DNA of 64,000 nt from Metabacillus bambusae (GCF_017497975.1 NZ_JAGDEL010000007.1:1-64000), one strand, 5' to 3'. Positions 15,522 through 27,692 are shown, counted from the first letter of the stretch. Notes: generated by a model not told the origin, from the sequence alone. Made by a program: numbers and translations.

Positions 15522-16541
15522 ATGATTTTTAATGTATGGAACGATATTAAAAAAAAGAAATTACACTCTACTTATTTATTAATTGGGAAAGAAGCATTTC
15601 TAATGCAAGAGACAGTACAGTTAATTGTAAATGCTTCTCTAATGGAAGAGGAAAAAGACTTTAATTTGTCTGTTTATGATATGGAAGAAACATCGATTGA
15701 AACAGCTATAGAGGATGCAGAAACCCTTCCTTTTATGGGGGAAAAACGTGTAATTATATTGGAAAATCCTGTCTTTTTAACAAGTGAGAAGAAAAAGGAA
15801 AAAATTGAACATCGAATTGAAAAACTTGAGCAATATATGAACTCTCCAGCACCATATACAATTCTTATTTTTCTTGCGCCATATGAAAAGCTTGATGAAC
15901 GGAAGAAAATAACAAAGCTTATAAAGAAGCAATCTGTTTTACTTGAGATGAAGACACTTTCAGATGATGAGACAATAAAGTGGATTACCGACATTGCTGA
16001 ACAAGAAGCTATCTATTTTTCAAAAGAAGCGATGGAAGAGCTTATGTTATTAACTGCTGGAGATTTAATGATAATGCACCAAGAACTAAAAAAACTTAGT
16101 ACATATGTAGGTGAAGGTGGATCGATTACACCTGAAACTGTTAGGTTGCTTGTTGCAAGGTCGTTGGAACAAAATATTTTTGATTTAATAGATCATGTCA
16201 TCCATCGAAGAAGTAAAGAAGCTTTACAAATTTTTTATGATTTATTAAAAAATAATGAGGAACCAATAAAAATTCTGTCCCTGTTGGTGAATCAATTTAG
16301 ATTGATATTACAGGCGAAAGAGCTGGCAAATACTGGTTACGGACAACAACAAATTGCAACAACTGTCAAGGTACATCCTTTTCGAGTTAAATTAGCCTTG
16401 CAGCAAGCGAGATTATTTAAAGCAGAGGAGTTAGCACATATTTTAATGGATCTTGCAGAGGTTGATTATGAAATGAAAACTGGAAAAAAGGAGAAACAAC
16501 TATTATTAGAATTGTTTTTGCTAAAGTTATTCCAGAAATAA
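15522..16541 (+). CDS. holA: DNA polymerase III delta subunit
   Basis: Clamp-loader subunit that opens the sliding clamp (B. subtilis YqeN/HolA). From ATG 15522 the protein has 339 residues, starting MIFNVWNDIKKKKLHSTYLL, with the Walker-A-like region degenerate (IGKEAFLMQET) as usual for delta. The central THRLP-like helical region and C-terminal collar (RSLEQNIFDLIDHV, EPIKILSLLVNQFRLIL) are present. ATG 15522 has GGAG nine bases upstream; an upstream GTG at 15495 would add residues not typical of the family. Confidence 0.93.
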   Translation: MIFNVWNDIKKKKLHSTYLLIGKEAFLMQETVQLIVNASLMEEEKDFNLSVYDMEETSIETAIEDAETLPFMGEKRVIILENPVFLTSEKKKEKIEHRIEKLEQYMNSPAPYTILIFLAPYEKLDERKKITKLIKKQSVLLEMKTLSDDETIKWITDIAEQEAIYFSKEAMEELMLLTAGDLMIMHQELKKLSTYVGEGGSITPETVRLLVARSLEQNIFDLIDHVIHRRSKEALQIFYDLLKNNEEPIKILSLLVNQFRLILQAKELANTGYGQQQIATTVKVHPFRVKLALQQARLFKAEELAHILMDLAEVDYEMKTGKKEKQLLLELFLLKLFQK

Positions 16542-16549
16542 TGGGTACA

Positions 16550-16580
16550 TAAAAAACGATCCTTTGCGGGATCGTTTTTT
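16550..16580. terminator. bidirectional terminator after holA
   Basis: AAAAAACGATCC and GGATCGTTTTTT arms around TTTGC... with runs of A and T on both sides. Confidence 0.85.
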
Positions 16581-16608
16581 ATGTACAAGATCTATGCAAA
16601 AAAGTAAA

Positions 16609-16648
16609 AAAACTAAGGCATTAGCTATCTTTGCTGGGCCTTAGTTTT
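16609..16648 (-). terminator. terminator of rpsT
   Basis: AACTAAGGC and GCCTTAGTT arms; on the minus strand the stem is followed by a run of T residues. It lies a few bases past the rpsT stop codon. Confidence 0.75.
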
Positions 16649-16655
16649 CTTATGA

Positions 16656-16922
16656 TTATGCAGATAATCCGTTAACACTTTTAGCTAAACGAGATTTGTA
16701 TCGTGCAGCAGCGTTCTTATGAACTAAACCGCTTTGTGCAGCTTTATCAATTCGTTTGTTTGCTTCAACAAGTGCAGCTTTAGCATTTTCAGCATCATTG
16801 TTTACAACTAATGCATCTACTTTTTTAATAGCAGTACGCATTGCAGATTTAATTGTTGCATTATGTGCATTACGCTCATTGCTAGTTTTTACGCGTTTGA
16901 TAGCAGATTTAATATTTGGCAT
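16656..16922 (-). CDS. rpsT: 30S ribosomal protein bS20
   Basis: Primary 16S rRNA-binding protein of the small subunit. The 88 residues match the family length and pattern: [19 protein letters not shown] at the start, the [11 protein letters not shown] helix and the C-terminal [23 protein letters not shown] 16922 is preceded by AGGAGGTG at six bases; the in-frame GTG three codons before falls inside that site and is not the start. The gene is monocistronic with its own promoter and terminator and lies opposite holA, as in B. subtilis. Confidence 0.97.
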   Translation of the reverse strand: MPNIKSAIKRVKTSNERNAHNATIKSAMRTAIKKVDALVVNNDAENAKAALVEANKRIDKAAQSGLVHKNAAARYKSRLAKSVNGLSA

Positions 16923-16992
16923 ATCTTTCACCTCCTAAGAAGTAAATCGAGATCTATTTTACTCGACCATTTCCTTTACATGAACAAAAGAT

Positions 16993-17021
16993 ATTCTATC
17001 AAACGACCACTCATATTGCAA
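16993..17021 (-). promoter_or_regulatory. SigA-type promoter of rpsT
   Basis: Read on the minus strand: TTGCAA (17021-17016), 17-base spacer, TAGAAT (16998-16993). A leader of about 65 nt to the rpsT start would result. Confidence 0.6.
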
Positions 17022-17160
17022 TACTAATGTAAAGGAAAATCCATTGAAACGATGTATTTACCCAAATATTTTTCATTTACATACTTTTAATCGCTATTTA
17101 CGTTCTAAAATTAGAATATTTCATACAATTGTACCCTGAAAATAACTATGTTTAACATTA

Positions 17161-17278
17161 CCATTCGCTCCAATCCACTCCCTTTCCGCGGACGATCTGC
17201 CAAGCCTCCTCGGGCTAAAGCCCTGTGGTCTCGGCTAGCTCGATATCCGCCAGTAGTGTCGTGGATTTCCGCTCATTC
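17161..17278 (+). repeat. intergenic repeat related to family A (divergent type)
   Basis: Contains CGCTTT-like and TTTCCGCGGACGATCTGCC plus GTGGATTTCCGCTCATT. It shares TTTCCGCGGAC and GATTTCCGCT elements with family A but not the full sequence, so it is a second subtype or a decayed copy. Lies 53 bp before a full family A copy. No coding capacity is supported. Confidence 0.6.
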
Positions 17279-17330
17279 TATATAGTAATCATTTTTCATA
17301 CTCCATGGTGCAAATATAAATTAGCATAGG

Positions 17331-17515
17331 GGTCTCTGTTAAACTTGGTTGCTGATTTCCGCTGAGGAGTTCGCTTTCCGCGGGCGGCCGGGAGCCATCT
17401 CAGTGCTTTGCACCTGCATGAGTCTCCCTTGGACTCGCACTCCCGCAGGAGTCTCACGCATTACGCTGCTCCAATCACCAAGCGCCAAAATCAAATGTGA
17501 GCTTCAACTGAGCCT
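17331..17515 (+). repeat. dispersed intergenic repeat, family A, copy 2
   Basis: About 185 bp from GGTCTCTGTTAAACTTGG to CTTCAACTGAGCCT, closely matching 12328-12512 in the same orientation, including TTTGCACCTGCATGAGTCTC. It lies upstream of gpr, and a 62-codon ORF that crosses it is a product of the repeat and not a gene. Confidence 0.85.
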
Positions 17516-17614
17516 TTTAAGTTTTTCGATTTCCTGACAAAAAAGAGATCTAAAGAATGTTTCCTTGAATAAATGGCAAACATACTTAGTAGGAACAAAT
17601 TGGGAGGTATTTTT

Positions 17615-18739
17615 ATGGGAAAGTCTTTAGACTTAAGTAAATATTCCGTACGGACGGATTTGGCTGTTGAAGCAAGAGCAATGGCACTTGAACAAACAGA
17701 GACAAAGGGTAAATCAACAGAAGATTCGAGTAACATAGCTGGTGTGATAGTGAAAGAATGGGAAGAAGAGGGGATAGGTATTTCTTTTTTAGAAATAAAG
17801 GATGAAGGATCTAAACTCGTTGGTAAAAAGCCAGGGAGATATCTTACCTTAGAAACACAAGGGATTCGCCAAAAGGATTCTGAGCTGCAAGAAATTGTTG
17901 TTGATGTCTTTGCAAAACAATTTAGTCAGTTTTTAACTGATTTGAATATTCCAAAGGATGCAAGTTGTTTAGTTGTTGGCTTAGGAAACTGGAATGTTAC
18001 ACCTGATGCCTTAGGTCCACTTGCAGTTGAGAATTTATTGATTACAAGGCACCTATTTAAATTGCAGCCTGAAAATGTTGAAGAAGGGTTCCGACCAGTT
18101 AGTGCAATCGCACCAGGTGTTATGGGAATTACAGGTATTGAAACAAGCGATATTATTTCTGGTGTGATTGAACAGTCGAAGCCAGATTTTGTGATTGCGA
18201 TCGATGCATTAGCAGCACGGTCACTCGAACGTGTTAATACAACCATACAAATTTCGGACACAGGAATTCACCCAGGTTCAGGAGTCGGAAATAAAAGAAA
18301 GGCTTTGAGTCAAGAAACATTTGGGATTCCGGTTATTGCGATTGGGATACCGACTGTTGTCGATGCTGTTTCTATCACAAGTGACACGATAGATTTTATT
18401 TTAAAACACTTTGGTAGAGAAATAAAAGAAGGTGATAAACCTTCTAGATCACTTACTCCAGCTGGAATGAGTTTTGGAGAGAAACGTGTTTTGACAGATG
18501 AGGATATGCCTAGTGAAGAACAGCGTAAACAATTTTTAGGGATTGTTGGTGGTCTTGAGGATGATGAAAAGCGTATGTTCATCCATGAGGTCCTCTCACC
18601 ATTAGGTCATAATTTAATGGTTACGCCAAAAGAGGTTGATACGTTTATTGATGATATGGCAAATGTGATAGCTAGTGGATTAAATACTGCTCTTCACCAA
18701 CAGGTCGACCAAGGTAATTCGGGAGCATATACTCACTAA
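17615..18739 (+). CDS. gpr: GPR, germination protease for small acid-soluble spore proteins
   Basis: Endopeptidase (A25 family) that degrades DNA-protecting spore proteins in germination. It is made as a zymogen that self-cleaves. From ATG 17615 the product has 374 residues, near the family norm. Recognisable are VRTDLAVEA near the N-terminal processing region, [32 protein letters not shown] and the run [14 protein letters not shown] 17615 follows GGGAGGT by seven bases; the earlier ATG at 17573 has none. In B. subtilis it is expressed in the forespore (sigma F/G); I could not fix a promoter here by eye. Followed by spoIIP. Confidence 0.95.
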   Translation: MGKSLDLSKYSVRTDLAVEARAMALEQTETKGKSTEDSSNIAGVIVKEWEEEGIGISFLEIKDEGSKLVGKKPGRYLTLETQGIRQKDSELQEIVVDVFAKQFSQFLTDLNIPKDASCLVVGLGNWNVTPDALGPLAVENLLITRHLFKLQPENVEEGFRPVSAIAPGVMGITGIETSDIISGVIEQSKPDFVIAIDALAARSLERVNTTIQISDTGIHPGSGVGNKRKALSQETFGIPVIAIGIPTVVDAVSITSDTIDFILKHFGREIKEGDKPSRSLTPAGMSFGEKRVLTDEDMPSEEQRKQFLGIVGGLEDDEKRMFIHEVLSPLGHNLMVTPKEVDTFIDDMANVIASGLNTALHQQVDQGNSGAYTH

Positions 18740-18960
18740 TTTAACGAATAAGCCCTATTGAGCCACAATTAAAAGTGTAAAAAATGCTATAAGTTTTACT
18801 CTAATATGTCTGCAAAATGTAAAACCTAAAATACTTAATTGGAATAGTCGAATCTTGCTAATAAGTTTTTAAAGTTCGACCCTTCCTTCATACAGAAGGT
18901 TCTACTTCCTTATTCTTGTTCATACAAATTAGTAGACAAGCTTAAGGAGGATTAAAGTAA

Positions 18961-20160
18961 ATGAAGCGTTCTAATACTAGTCGTAATATGATCGTCACTT
19001 TAAATGGGACAAGCATAAAAAAAGGGATCGTTCTAAGCTTCATTGTCCTTTTAATGACGTTTTTACTTTCTGGTGTCTTAACATCACTAAAACCAGAGTA
19101 TCGCTTAAACTCTTCGTCAATAAATGATCTAACAAAAAATATTGATAGTGAGGCGTTCTTGCAATTATTAGGAGCGGAAAATCGATTTTTCATTTCTGCC
19201 CTTCCGGATCAAACGGAACCAATTAAGTTATCTTCCATCTTGTTCAAAGTAGCTACCAGTATCAACCCAGATGATCCACGAAGTCTTTTAGGCCGTGAAT
19301 TGCCTGGATTTTCACTTTATGACAGTGAAATCGTTGTTGCGGGTAATGGGACAAACTATACAAATATGCCCTATGAATCACCGCCACCGACTGAAGTTTT
19401 AGAGCAAGAAAGGGAAGCATCAATTAATAAAAATGATGTTGTAAATCCAAGTGATGAGGAGCCTAAAGCCCCACCTACTTTAACGACTGGTGATAAAAAA
19501 GTAGTTTATATTTATAACACACATAATACAGAATCTTATTTGCCGCTTTTAGAGGGTGAAACTGACCCAAATAGTGCGGTTCACTCTGAGGCAAATGTAA
19601 CGATTGTTAGTGAGCTTTTAGGTAAGGAATTACAAAGTGCAGGTATTGGATCACAAATAGAGTCAACTGATATTCAACAGAATGTTAAACAGAAGGGCTG
19701 GAATTACGCAAAGTCGTATAAAGCTTCAAGAACAATTGTTGAAAGTGCGATGGCTACTAACCAAGATATTAAATATTTAATAGACATTCATCGTGATTCT
19801 CAAAGAAAAGGTGTAACAACTATAAAAATTAATAACAAATCTTTTGCAAAGATTGCTTTTGTTATTGGTGGGGATAACCCGAACGCGGAAAAAAATGAGC
19901 AACTTGCTAAAGAATTACATGCATTATTGGATAAAAAGTATCCAGGTCTAAGTCGCGGTATTTTTGAACAAAAAGGAAAAGGTGTTAATGGTGTCTATAA
20001 TCAGGATCTTTCAAATAATGCCATTCTCCTTGAATTTGGCGGTGTTGACAATAATCTAGAAGAACTCAAAAACACTGTAGCGGCAGTTTCGGATGTCTTT
20101 AGCGAATACTTCTGGCAAGCTGAAAAGGTAGATGGCAATGCAGAAAGTGAAAAAAAGTAA
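18961..20160 (+). CDS. spoIIP: SpoIIP, stage II sporulation amidase/endopeptidase
   Basis: Membrane-anchored peptidoglycan hydrolase of the SpoIIDMP complex that drives septal thinning and engulfment. The 399 residues have an N-terminal membrane segment (about 22-40), a linker rich in Pro/Glu, and the amidase domain with YIYNTHNTESYLP (zinc-binding His-Asn-Thr-Glu) and YLIDIHRDSQRKG (second His), then ILLEFGGVDNN. Starts after AAGGAGG. The order gpr-spoIIP-yqxA is that of B. subtilis. Expected control is sigma E/F; CATACAGA at 18891-18898 resembles a sigma E -10 but its -35 is poor. Confidence 0.95.
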   Translation: MKRSNTSRNMIVTLNGTSIKKGIVLSFIVLLMTFLLSGVLTSLKPEYRLNSSSINDLTKNIDSEAFLQLLGAENRFFISALPDQTEPIKLSSILFKVATSINPDDPRSLLGRELPGFSLYDSEIVVAGNGTNYTNMPYESPPPTEVLEQEREASINKNDVVNPSDEEPKAPPTLTTGDKKVVYIYNTHNTESYLPLLEGETDPNSAVHSEANVTIVSELLGKELQSAGIGSQIESTDIQQNVKQKGWNYAKSYKASRTIVESAMATNQDIKYLIDIHRDSQRKGVTTIKINNKSFAKIAFVIGGDNPNAEKNEQLAKELHALLDKKYPGLSRGIFEQKGKGVNGVYNQDLSNNAILLEFGGVDNNLEELKNTVAAVSDVFSEYFWQAEKVDGNAESEKK

Positions 20161-20181
20161 ACAAATTGTGAGGGAAGCAAG

Positions 20182-20532
20182 ATGGTAAAATTCATGCTTA
20201 AATGCTTTGTTCTAAGCTCAGTCCTACTGTTTGGGGTCCTAATCGGAATGCAGCAAGCAAACCAAGGGATGTTAAAAATGAAAGGCTATAACGATCCTGA
20301 ACTACAGGGTGCTTTTCAAGTAGAAAGTGAACAAACAGGTGATGTTGAAGCATCTATTCTTGGAAATAAAGTAACAAGTCAAGACCTCCAAGAAAAACAA
20401 GAACAGCTAGAACAAATTGAAGCATTTAACTTCTTCTCTCAAATTGGTAAACAATTTGCATCTATTGTAAGTAATGGTGTGTCAACTCTCGTTGAATCAT
20501 TTGCAGAGTGGATAAATGGATTTTTAAGGTGA
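20182..20532 (+). CDS. yqxA: YqxA family (DUF3679) protein
   Basis: A 116-residue protein with a Sec-type or anchor membrane segment at about 5-22 (CFVLSSVLLFGVLIGMQQA), followed by an acidic, Gln-rich extracytoplasmic region with an amphipathic C-terminus. Sequence and position right after spoIIP agree with YqxA. Function unknown; its location suggests a sporulation link. GAGGGAAGCAAG precedes the start. Confidence 0.85.
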   Translation: MVKFMLKCFVLSSVLLFGVLIGMQQANQGMLKMKGYNDPELQGAFQVESEQTGDVEASILGNKVTSQDLQEKQEQLEQIEAFNFFSQIGKQFASIVSNGVSTLVESFAEWINGFLR

Positions 20533-20536
20533 AAAT

Positions 20537-20605
20537 TAAGCTGGCAAGAATTAAGCTATCTTCTGCAAAAGATAACGCTTATTCTGTCAGCTTTTCTTCT
20601 TTTTA
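20537..20605 (+). terminator. terminator after yqxA
   Basis: Nested pairing: outer AAGCTG with CAGCTT and inner AGCTATCTT with AAGATAACGCT, followed by TTCTTCTTTTT. Confidence 0.6.
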
Positions 20606-20698
20606 AAAACCATGTCATAATGAATGATCACTGACTATGGATAATCAATATTTCAATCAAATCAATGTCCAGTTTATAGTGGCTGATTTTTTTATCCA

Positions 20699-20727
20699 TT
20701 GAATGTTGAAATCTCAATTGCTATAAT
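20699..20727 (+). promoter_or_regulatory. SigA-type promoter of lepA
   Basis: TTGAAT at 20699-20704, 17-base spacer, perfect TATAAT at 20722-20727, about 45 bp before the lepA start. Confidence 0.7.
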
Positions 20728-20771
20728 GAGAAATAGTGTATTTGTAAGCTATGTAGGAGTGAAGACATAAA

Positions 20772-22595
20772 ATGAATAGAGAAGAAAAGTTAATAAGACA
20801 ATCGAGAATTCGTAATTTCTCGATCATTGCCCATATTGATCACGGTAAATCTACTCTAGCAGATCGTATATTAGAAAAAACATCTGCTTTAACACAACGT
20901 GAAATGAAAAACCAATTATTAGATTCTATGGATTTGGAACGAGAACGCGGTATTACAATTAAGCTAAATGCCGTTCAATTAAAATATAGAGCCAAAGATG
21001 GAGAAGATTATACGTTTCATTTAATCGATACTCCGGGGCATGTTGACTTTACTTATGAAGTTTCTCGAAGTCTTGCAGCTTGTGAAGGTGCTGTTTTAGT
21101 TGTCGATGCTGCACAAGGTATTGAAGCACAAACACTTGCAAATGTATACTTAGCTCTTGATAATGATTTAGAAATTTTACCGGTTATTAATAAGATTGAT
21201 TTGCCAAGTGCTGACCCTGAGCGTGTTCGAAACGAAATCGAAGAGGTTATCGGGCTTGATGCTTCAGAGGCTGTATTAGCATCAGCTAAGGCAGGAATAG
21301 GGATTGAAGAGATCCTCGAGCAGGTCGTTGAAAAAGTTCCTGCTCCAGAAGGCGACCCTGAAGGCCCATTAAAAGCACTTATTTTTGACTCCATTTATGA
21401 TGCTTACCGCGGTGTAGTTGCCTATATCCGTATAGTTGAAGGAACGGTTAAAGTTGGTCAAAAGATCAAAATGATGGCAACGGGTAAGGAATTTGAGGTT
21501 ACAGAACTAGGGGTATTTACTCCAAAGCCTGTCCAGCTTAAGGAATTAAATGTTGGGGATGTTGGTTTCTTATCAGCTGCGATTAAAAACGTAGGTGATA
21601 CCCGTGTTGGTGATACGATTACGGACGCGAAAAATAGAGCAACAGAAGCACTTCCAGGCTATCGTAAACTTAATCCAATGGTTTTCTGTGGTCTTTATCC
21701 AATTGATACAGCGAAATACAATGATTTACGTGAAGCACTAGAGAAGCTGGAGCTTAACGATGCATCTCTACAATTTGAGCCAGAAACGTCTCAAGCATTA
21801 GGCTTTGGTTTCCGCTGTGGATTCTTAGGATTATTACACATGGAAATCATTCAGGAACGCATCGAGCGGGAATTTAAAATTGACTTAATTACAACAGCTC
21901 CAAGTGTAATTTACGATGTGCATTTAACAGATGGTGAATCACTAAAAGTTGATAATCCATCGAACATGCCTGATCCACAAAAAATTGATCACGTTGAAGA
22001 GCCTTACGTTAAAGCCGCTATTATGGTCCCGAATGATTATGTTGGTGCTGTAATGGAGCTTTGTCAGAAAAAACGTGGTATCTTCCTTGATATGCAATAC
22101 TTGGACGAGATACGAGTGAACATTAATTATGAAATTCCATTATCGGAAATTGTTTATGATTTCTTCGATCAATTAAAATCCAATACAAAAGGCTATGCAT
22201 CCTTTGATTATGAGTTAATTGGTTACAAACAATCTACTTTAGTGAAAATGGATATTTTATTAAATGCAGAAAAAATTGATGCATTGTCGTTTATCGTTCA
22301 TCGTGATTCTGCATATGACCGTGGTAAGATTATTGTTGAAAAGCTGAAGGAATTGATTCCTCGCCAACAGTTTGAGGTACCAATACAAGCAGCAATTGGA
22401 CAGAAAATAGTTGCTAGATCGACGATCAAAGCAATGCGTAAAAATGTACTTGCGAAATGTTACGGTGGCGATATCTCACGTAAACGTAAGTTGTTAGAGA
22501 AGCAAAAAGAAGGTAAAAAGCGGATGAAGATGGTTGGTTCTGTTGAAGTACCACAGGAAGCATTTATGGCTGTATTGCGGATGGATGAGAACTAA
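20772..22595 (+). CDS. lepA: elongation factor 4 (LepA)
   Basis: Translational GTPase acting on the ribosome in initiation or back-translocation. The 607 residues hold G1 [10 protein letters not shown]2 [10 protein letters not shown]3 [13 protein letters not shown]4 NKIDLPSA, G5 SAKAGIG, then the EF-G-like domains and the LepA-specific C-terminus ([39 protein letters not shown]). Length is normal. TAGGAGTG lies ten bases before the ATG. It has its own promoter and is followed by a terminator. Confidence 0.97.
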   Translation: MNREEKLIRQSRIRNFSIIAHIDHGKSTLADRILEKTSALTQREMKNQLLDSMDLERERGITIKLNAVQLKYRAKDGEDYTFHLIDTPGHVDFTYEVSRSLAACEGAVLVVDAAQGIEAQTLANVYLALDNDLEILPVINKIDLPSADPERVRNEIEEVIGLDASEAVLASAKAGIGIEEILEQVVEKVPAPEGDPEGPLKALIFDSIYDAYRGVVAYIRIVEGTVKVGQKIKMMATGKEFEVTELGVFTPKPVQLKELNVGDVGFLSAAIKNVGDTRVGDTITDAKNRATEALPGYRKLNPMVFCGLYPIDTAKYNDLREALEKLELNDASLQFEPETSQALGFGFRCGFLGLLHMEIIQERIEREFKIDLITTAPSVIYDVHLTDGESLKVDNPSNMPDPQKIDHVEEPYVKAAIMVPNDYVGAVMELCQKKRGIFLDMQYLDEIRVNINYEIPLSEIVYDFFDQLKSNTKGYASFDYELIGYKQSTLVKMDILLNAEKIDALSFIVHRDSAYDRGKIIVEKLKELIPRQQFEVPIQAAIGQKIVARSTIKAMRKNVLAKCYGGDISRKRKLLEKQKEGKKRMKMVGSVEVPQEAFMAVLRMDEN

Positions 22596-22599
22596 GTTC

Positions 22600-22643
22600 T
22601 ATGTTCATACATCGCTAAACAGGCGACCAGAGCTTTTGTTCTT
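22600..22643 (+). repeat. fragment of a family B repeat
   Basis: ATCGCTAAACAGGCGACCAG followed by AGCTTTTGTTCTT. It corresponds to the 3' end of family B (compare 32340-32377: GCTAAACAGGCACTTGCGCT). Only the tail is present. Confidence 0.6.
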
Positions 22644-22699
22644 CATATAACATAATATAATAAGCCTTGCTTTCGATAGAAAAATAAATGTTTGAAACT

Positions 22700-22726
22700 A
22701 TGCCGCAGCGTTGCTGCGGCTTCTTA
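22700..22726 (+). terminator. terminator between lepA and hemW
   Basis: GCCGCAGC and GCTGCGGC arms with a three-base loop followed by TTCTTAATT. The T tract is short. Confidence 0.65.
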
Positions 22727-22742
22727 ATTAGAGGGTGAAATA

Positions 22743-23885
22743 ATGATTCAATCAGCATACATTCATATCCCATTTTGCCACCATATCTGTCATTATTGTG
22801 ATTTTAATAAAGTGTTTTTTAAGCAACAGCCTGTTGATGAATACATTGAGATGCTTATTAAAGAAATGCATCATACCGTACAGAAAAACAAGCAAGTATC
22901 ACTTAAAACGATTTTTATCGGTGGAGGAACTCCAACTGCTTTATCTGTTAGTCAGCTTGATCGATTGCTAGAAGGAATTCATAAAGAGCTTATGCCAACT
23001 AATGATCTAGTTGAATTTGCAGTAGAAGCAAATCCAGGGGAGCTTTCGTTGGACAAACTGAAAGTGTTAAAGAATGCTGGTGTTAACCGCTTGAGTATTG
23101 GTGTGCAAAGCTTTAATGATGAACTTTTGGAGCGTATTGGCAGAGTTCATCGAAAAGAAGATGTTTTCCGTACGTTACAACAAGCTGAGCAAGTAGGCTT
23201 TGACAATATGAGCGTTGACCTAATGTATGGCTTACCTGGACAGACAGTAAATGATTTTAAAGAATCATTAGACATAGCCTTTACCATGAATGTTAAACAC
23301 TTTTCAGCTTATTCATTAATTGTTGAGCCAAAAACAGTGTTTTATAATTTGATGCAAAAGGGGAAATTATCATTACCACCACAAGATCTGGAAGCACAAA
23401 TGTATGAACTTTCAATGGAGCAAATGGAGAAACATGGATTTAAGCAATATGAAATAAGTAATTATGCGATTCCAGGCTTTGAAAGTAATCATAATCTTAC
23501 CTACTGGAACAATGATTATTATTATGGCTTTGGCGCAGGTGCACATGGTTATATGAATGGAATAAGAACATCAAATATCGGCCCCATTAAAAAATATATG
23601 GAGCAAATTGAACAAACTGGTGAAGCATACAATAGCCAGAATATTGTTAGTAAAGAGGAAGAAATGGAAGAGGAAATGTTCCTTGGTCTTCGGAAAGAAG
23701 CAGGAGTGAGTAAAAGTATTTTTTATAGAAAATTTAATGTTCAATTGGTGGATGTCTTTCCAGAACAAATTGCCAATCTGGTCAAGCTTGGCTTAATTGT
23801 AAATGATGATCAATCAATAAGGCTTACACATAAAGGTAAACTTTTGGGTAATGAAGTATTTCAGGAATTCATTGGACTATCTTGA
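22743..23885 (+). CDS. hemW: HemW-type radical SAM protein (heme chaperone)
   Basis: A radical SAM protein formerly called oxygen-independent coproporphyrinogen oxidase; HemW proteins bind heme and pass it to enzymes. The 380 residues have the cluster motif HICHYCDFNK (Cys-x3-Cys-x2-Cys) near position 15-25, followed by GGGTPTAL, VEANPGE and GVQSFNDELLERIGRVH. The fourth upstream Cys of true HemN is missing, consistent with HemW. Starts 15 bp after a terminator, with TTAGAGGGTG as ribosome binding site. Confidence 0.94.
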   Translation: MIQSAYIHIPFCHHICHYCDFNKVFFKQQPVDEYIEMLIKEMHHTVQKNKQVSLKTIFIGGGTPTALSVSQLDRLLEGIHKELMPTNDLVEFAVEANPGELSLDKLKVLKNAGVNRLSIGVQSFNDELLERIGRVHRKEDVFRTLQQAEQVGFDNMSVDLMYGLPGQTVNDFKESLDIAFTMNVKHFSAYSLIVEPKTVFYNLMQKGKLSLPPQDLEAQMYELSMEQMEKHGFKQYEISNYAIPGFESNHNLTYWNNDYYYGFGAGAHGYMNGIRTSNIGPIKKYMEQIEQTGEAYNSQNIVSKEEEMEEEMFLGLRKEAGVSKSIFYRKFNVQLVDVFPEQIANLVKLGLIVNDDQSIRLTHKGKLLGNEVFQEFIGLS

Positions 23886-23956
23886 TTGTTGGTTTTATTA
23901 CAAGCGAATTCTTTATTATTCATCCAGAAAAAAGCATTTTAAGAGTGATTTAACAA

Positions 23957-23985
23957 TTGACAATTTATTTTAGTTTTGATAACTT
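23957..23985 (+). promoter_or_regulatory. candidate promoter of the hrcA operon
   Basis: Perfect TTGACA at 23957-23962, 17-base spacer, then TAACTT at 23980-23985, immediately before the CIRCE element. The -10 is weak. Confidence 0.5.
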
Positions 23986-23996
23986 TTTATATATAT

Positions 23997-24023
23997 TTAG
24001 CACTCGCAATCTTAGAGTGCTAA
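23997..24023 (+). promoter_or_regulatory. CIRCE operator (HrcA binding site)
   Basis: TTAGCACTC, nine bases, GAGTGCTAA: a perfect match to the CIRCE consensus. It lies between promoter and hrcA start, so HrcA should repress its own operon (hrcA-grpE-dnaK-dnaJ) until heat shock. Confidence 0.97.
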
Positions 24024-24038
24024 CAGAGGTGATGATAG

Positions 24039-25070
24039 TTGCTTACAGATCGCCAATTGTTGATTCTACAAGTAATTATTGATGATTTTATTCATTCAGC
24101 TCAGCCCGTTGGTTCGAGAACATTAGCGAAAAAAGACGAAATTACGTTTAGCTCAGCTACAATAAGGAACGATATGGCTGACTTAGAGGACCTTGGCTTT
24201 ATTGAGAAAACACATAGTTCTTCAGGACGTGTCCCATCTGAAAAGGGATATCGTTATTATGTAGACCACCTTCTGTCACCACAGCGTCTAACGAAGACAG
24301 AAGTTAGTCAAATAAAATCGATTTATGCTGAAAGAATTTTCGAATTAGAAAAAGTAGTTCAAAAATCAGCGCAAATCTTGTCGGAATTAACTAATTACAC
24401 TTCAATAGTTCTTGGTCCAAAAGTGAACGAAAATCGCTTGAAGAGAATTCAAATTATCCCCATTAACAATGAAACAGCTGTTGCAATTATCGTGACTAAT
24501 ACTGGACATGTGGAAAATCGCACCATTACATTCCCAGGGTCCCTCGATCCTAGTGATATTGAAAAAATGGTCAATATCCTAAATGAAAGATTAGCGGGAG
24601 TACCACTTGTAGAGTTACAGGATAAGATATTTAAAGAAGTTGTTTCAGTCCTAAAGGATCATATTCAAAATTATGATATGATGTTAAAGGTCATGGCGGG
24701 TACATTGAAACTCAATTCAGGAGAAAAAATCTATTTCGGCGGCAAAACCAATATGCTAAGTCAACCTGAGTTCGCTGACATTGGAAGAATCAGATCATTG
24801 CTAACAATGATTGAGCATGAGAAAGAATTGTATGGTTTATTACAAACTAATCATGCAGGTATCACGATTAAAATTGGTAAAGAAAATGATAATATAGCGA
24901 TGGAGAATTGCAGTTTAATTACAGCAACTTATTCATTAGGTGATAATCAATTAGGGACGATTGCTGTACTAGGCCCAACTAGAATGGAGTATTCACGCGT
25001 TATTAGTTTATTAACACGAATGACACGTGATTTGTCCAAAACGCTTACTGATTTGTATCATCAATCTTAA
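24039..25070 (+). CDS. hrcA: heat-inducible transcription repressor HrcA
   Basis: Repressor of class I heat-shock genes; binds CIRCE as dimer and needs GroEL to stay active. The 343 residues start [18 protein letters not shown] with a winged helix-turn-helix ([20 protein letters not shown]), then a GAF-like domain and the dimerisation insert. The TTG start has AGAGGTGATGATAG before it. It begins 16 bp after the CIRCE element. Confidence 0.96.
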   Translation: MLTDRQLLILQVIIDDFIHSAQPVGSRTLAKKDEITFSSATIRNDMADLEDLGFIEKTHSSSGRVPSEKGYRYYVDHLLSPQRLTKTEVSQIKSIYAERIFELEKVVQKSAQILSELTNYTSIVLGPKVNENRLKRIQIIPINNETAVAIIVTNTGHVENRTITFPGSLDPSDIEKMVNILNERLAGVPLVELQDKIFKEVVSVLKDHIQNYDMMLKVMAGTLKLNSGEKIYFGGKTNMLSQPEFADIGRIRSLLTMIEHEKELYGLLQTNHAGITIKIGKENDNIAMENCSLITATYSLGDNQLGTIAVLGPTRMEYSRVISLLTRMTRDLSKTLTDLYHQS

Positions 25071-25089
25071 GCTTGGCTATATTGATTAT

Positions 25090-25112
25090 GGGTGGAATAA
25101 TAAATTCCACCC
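25090..25112 (+). terminator. hairpin between hrcA and grpE
   Basis: GGGTGGAAT and ATTCCACCC pair perfectly around AATAA. No T run follows, so it is more likely an mRNA processing or stability element than a terminator. Confidence 0.5.
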
Positions 25113-25181
25113 GATTCCTATGTTTTAAAAATTAACGCAAAACAATTTTATAGATCAATCCTTTTAAGGAGGTGAAACATT

Positions 25182-25763
25182 GTGTCAAACGAAAAAAACG
25201 TTGCAGAACAAGAAGAAGCAGTAGATACACTACAAAATGAACAGTCGGACGCAGATGTTGAGATTGTTGATGCTGAAGTCATTGAAGATGCACCTGAAGC
25301 TGGTGATGAGTCTGAGCAGAAAATTGCTGAATTACAAGCAAAGTTAGACGAAACCGAAAACAAAATGCTTCGTGCTCAAGCAGATTTTGACAATTTTAAA
25401 AGACGAAGTCGCTTGGATCAAGAGGCAGCTCAAAAATATCGTGCTCAAAGCTTAGTATCTGAAATCATACCTGCTCTTGATAACTTTGAAAGAGCGTTAC
25501 AAATAGAAGCAGATAACGATCAAACAAAATCGTTGCTACAAGGCATGAACATGGTGTATAACCAATTAGTTCAAGCTCTAAAAAATGAAGGTGTAGAAGC
25601 AATCAATTCAGTAGGAGAACAGTTCGATCCTCATTTACACCAAGCTGTTATGCAGATTGAGGATGAGAACTATGAATCCAATTCAGTTGTTGAAGAGCTT
25701 CAAAAGGGTTATAAACTAAAGGATCGAGTTATTCGACCTGCAATGGTAAAAGTAAATCAATAA
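25182..25763 (+). CDS. grpE: nucleotide exchange factor GrpE
   Basis: Exchanges ADP for ATP on DnaK and acts as a thermosensor. The 193 residues have an acidic, disordered N-terminus (to about residue 45), a long coiled coil ([15 protein letters not shown]) with [14 protein letters not shown], and the C-terminal beta domain with [19 protein letters not shown] and [14 protein letters not shown]. The GTG start follows AAGGAGGTGAAACATT. Ahead of dnaK by 33 bp in the HrcA operon. Confidence 0.96.
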   Translation: MSNEKNVAEQEEAVDTLQNEQSDADVEIVDAEVIEDAPEAGDESEQKIAELQAKLDETENKMLRAQADFDNFKRRSRLDQEAAQKYRAQSLVSEIIPALDNFERALQIEADNDQTKSLLQGMNMVYNQLVQALKNEGVEAINSVGEQFDPHLHQAVMQIEDENYESNSVVEELQKGYKLKDRVIRPAMVKVNQ

Positions 25764-27632
<1,869 letters not shown>

Positions 27633-27651
27633 AACATAGAACATTTAGGTG

Positions 27652-27692
27652 AAAAGTCAAAGTCAGGCGTGTCTTGACTTTGGCTTTTTTTA
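27652..27692 (+). terminator. terminator between dnaK and dnaJ
   Basis: AGTCAAAGTCA and TGACTTTGGCT arms around GGCGTGTCT, followed by a TTTTTT run, 20 bases after the dnaK stop. Confidence 0.8.

Noticed and set aside
17349-17537. 62-codon ORF upstream of gpr
   Set aside because: It lies inside family A copy 2; similar ORFs arise in other copies (12199-12456 and 34131-34352, minus strand).
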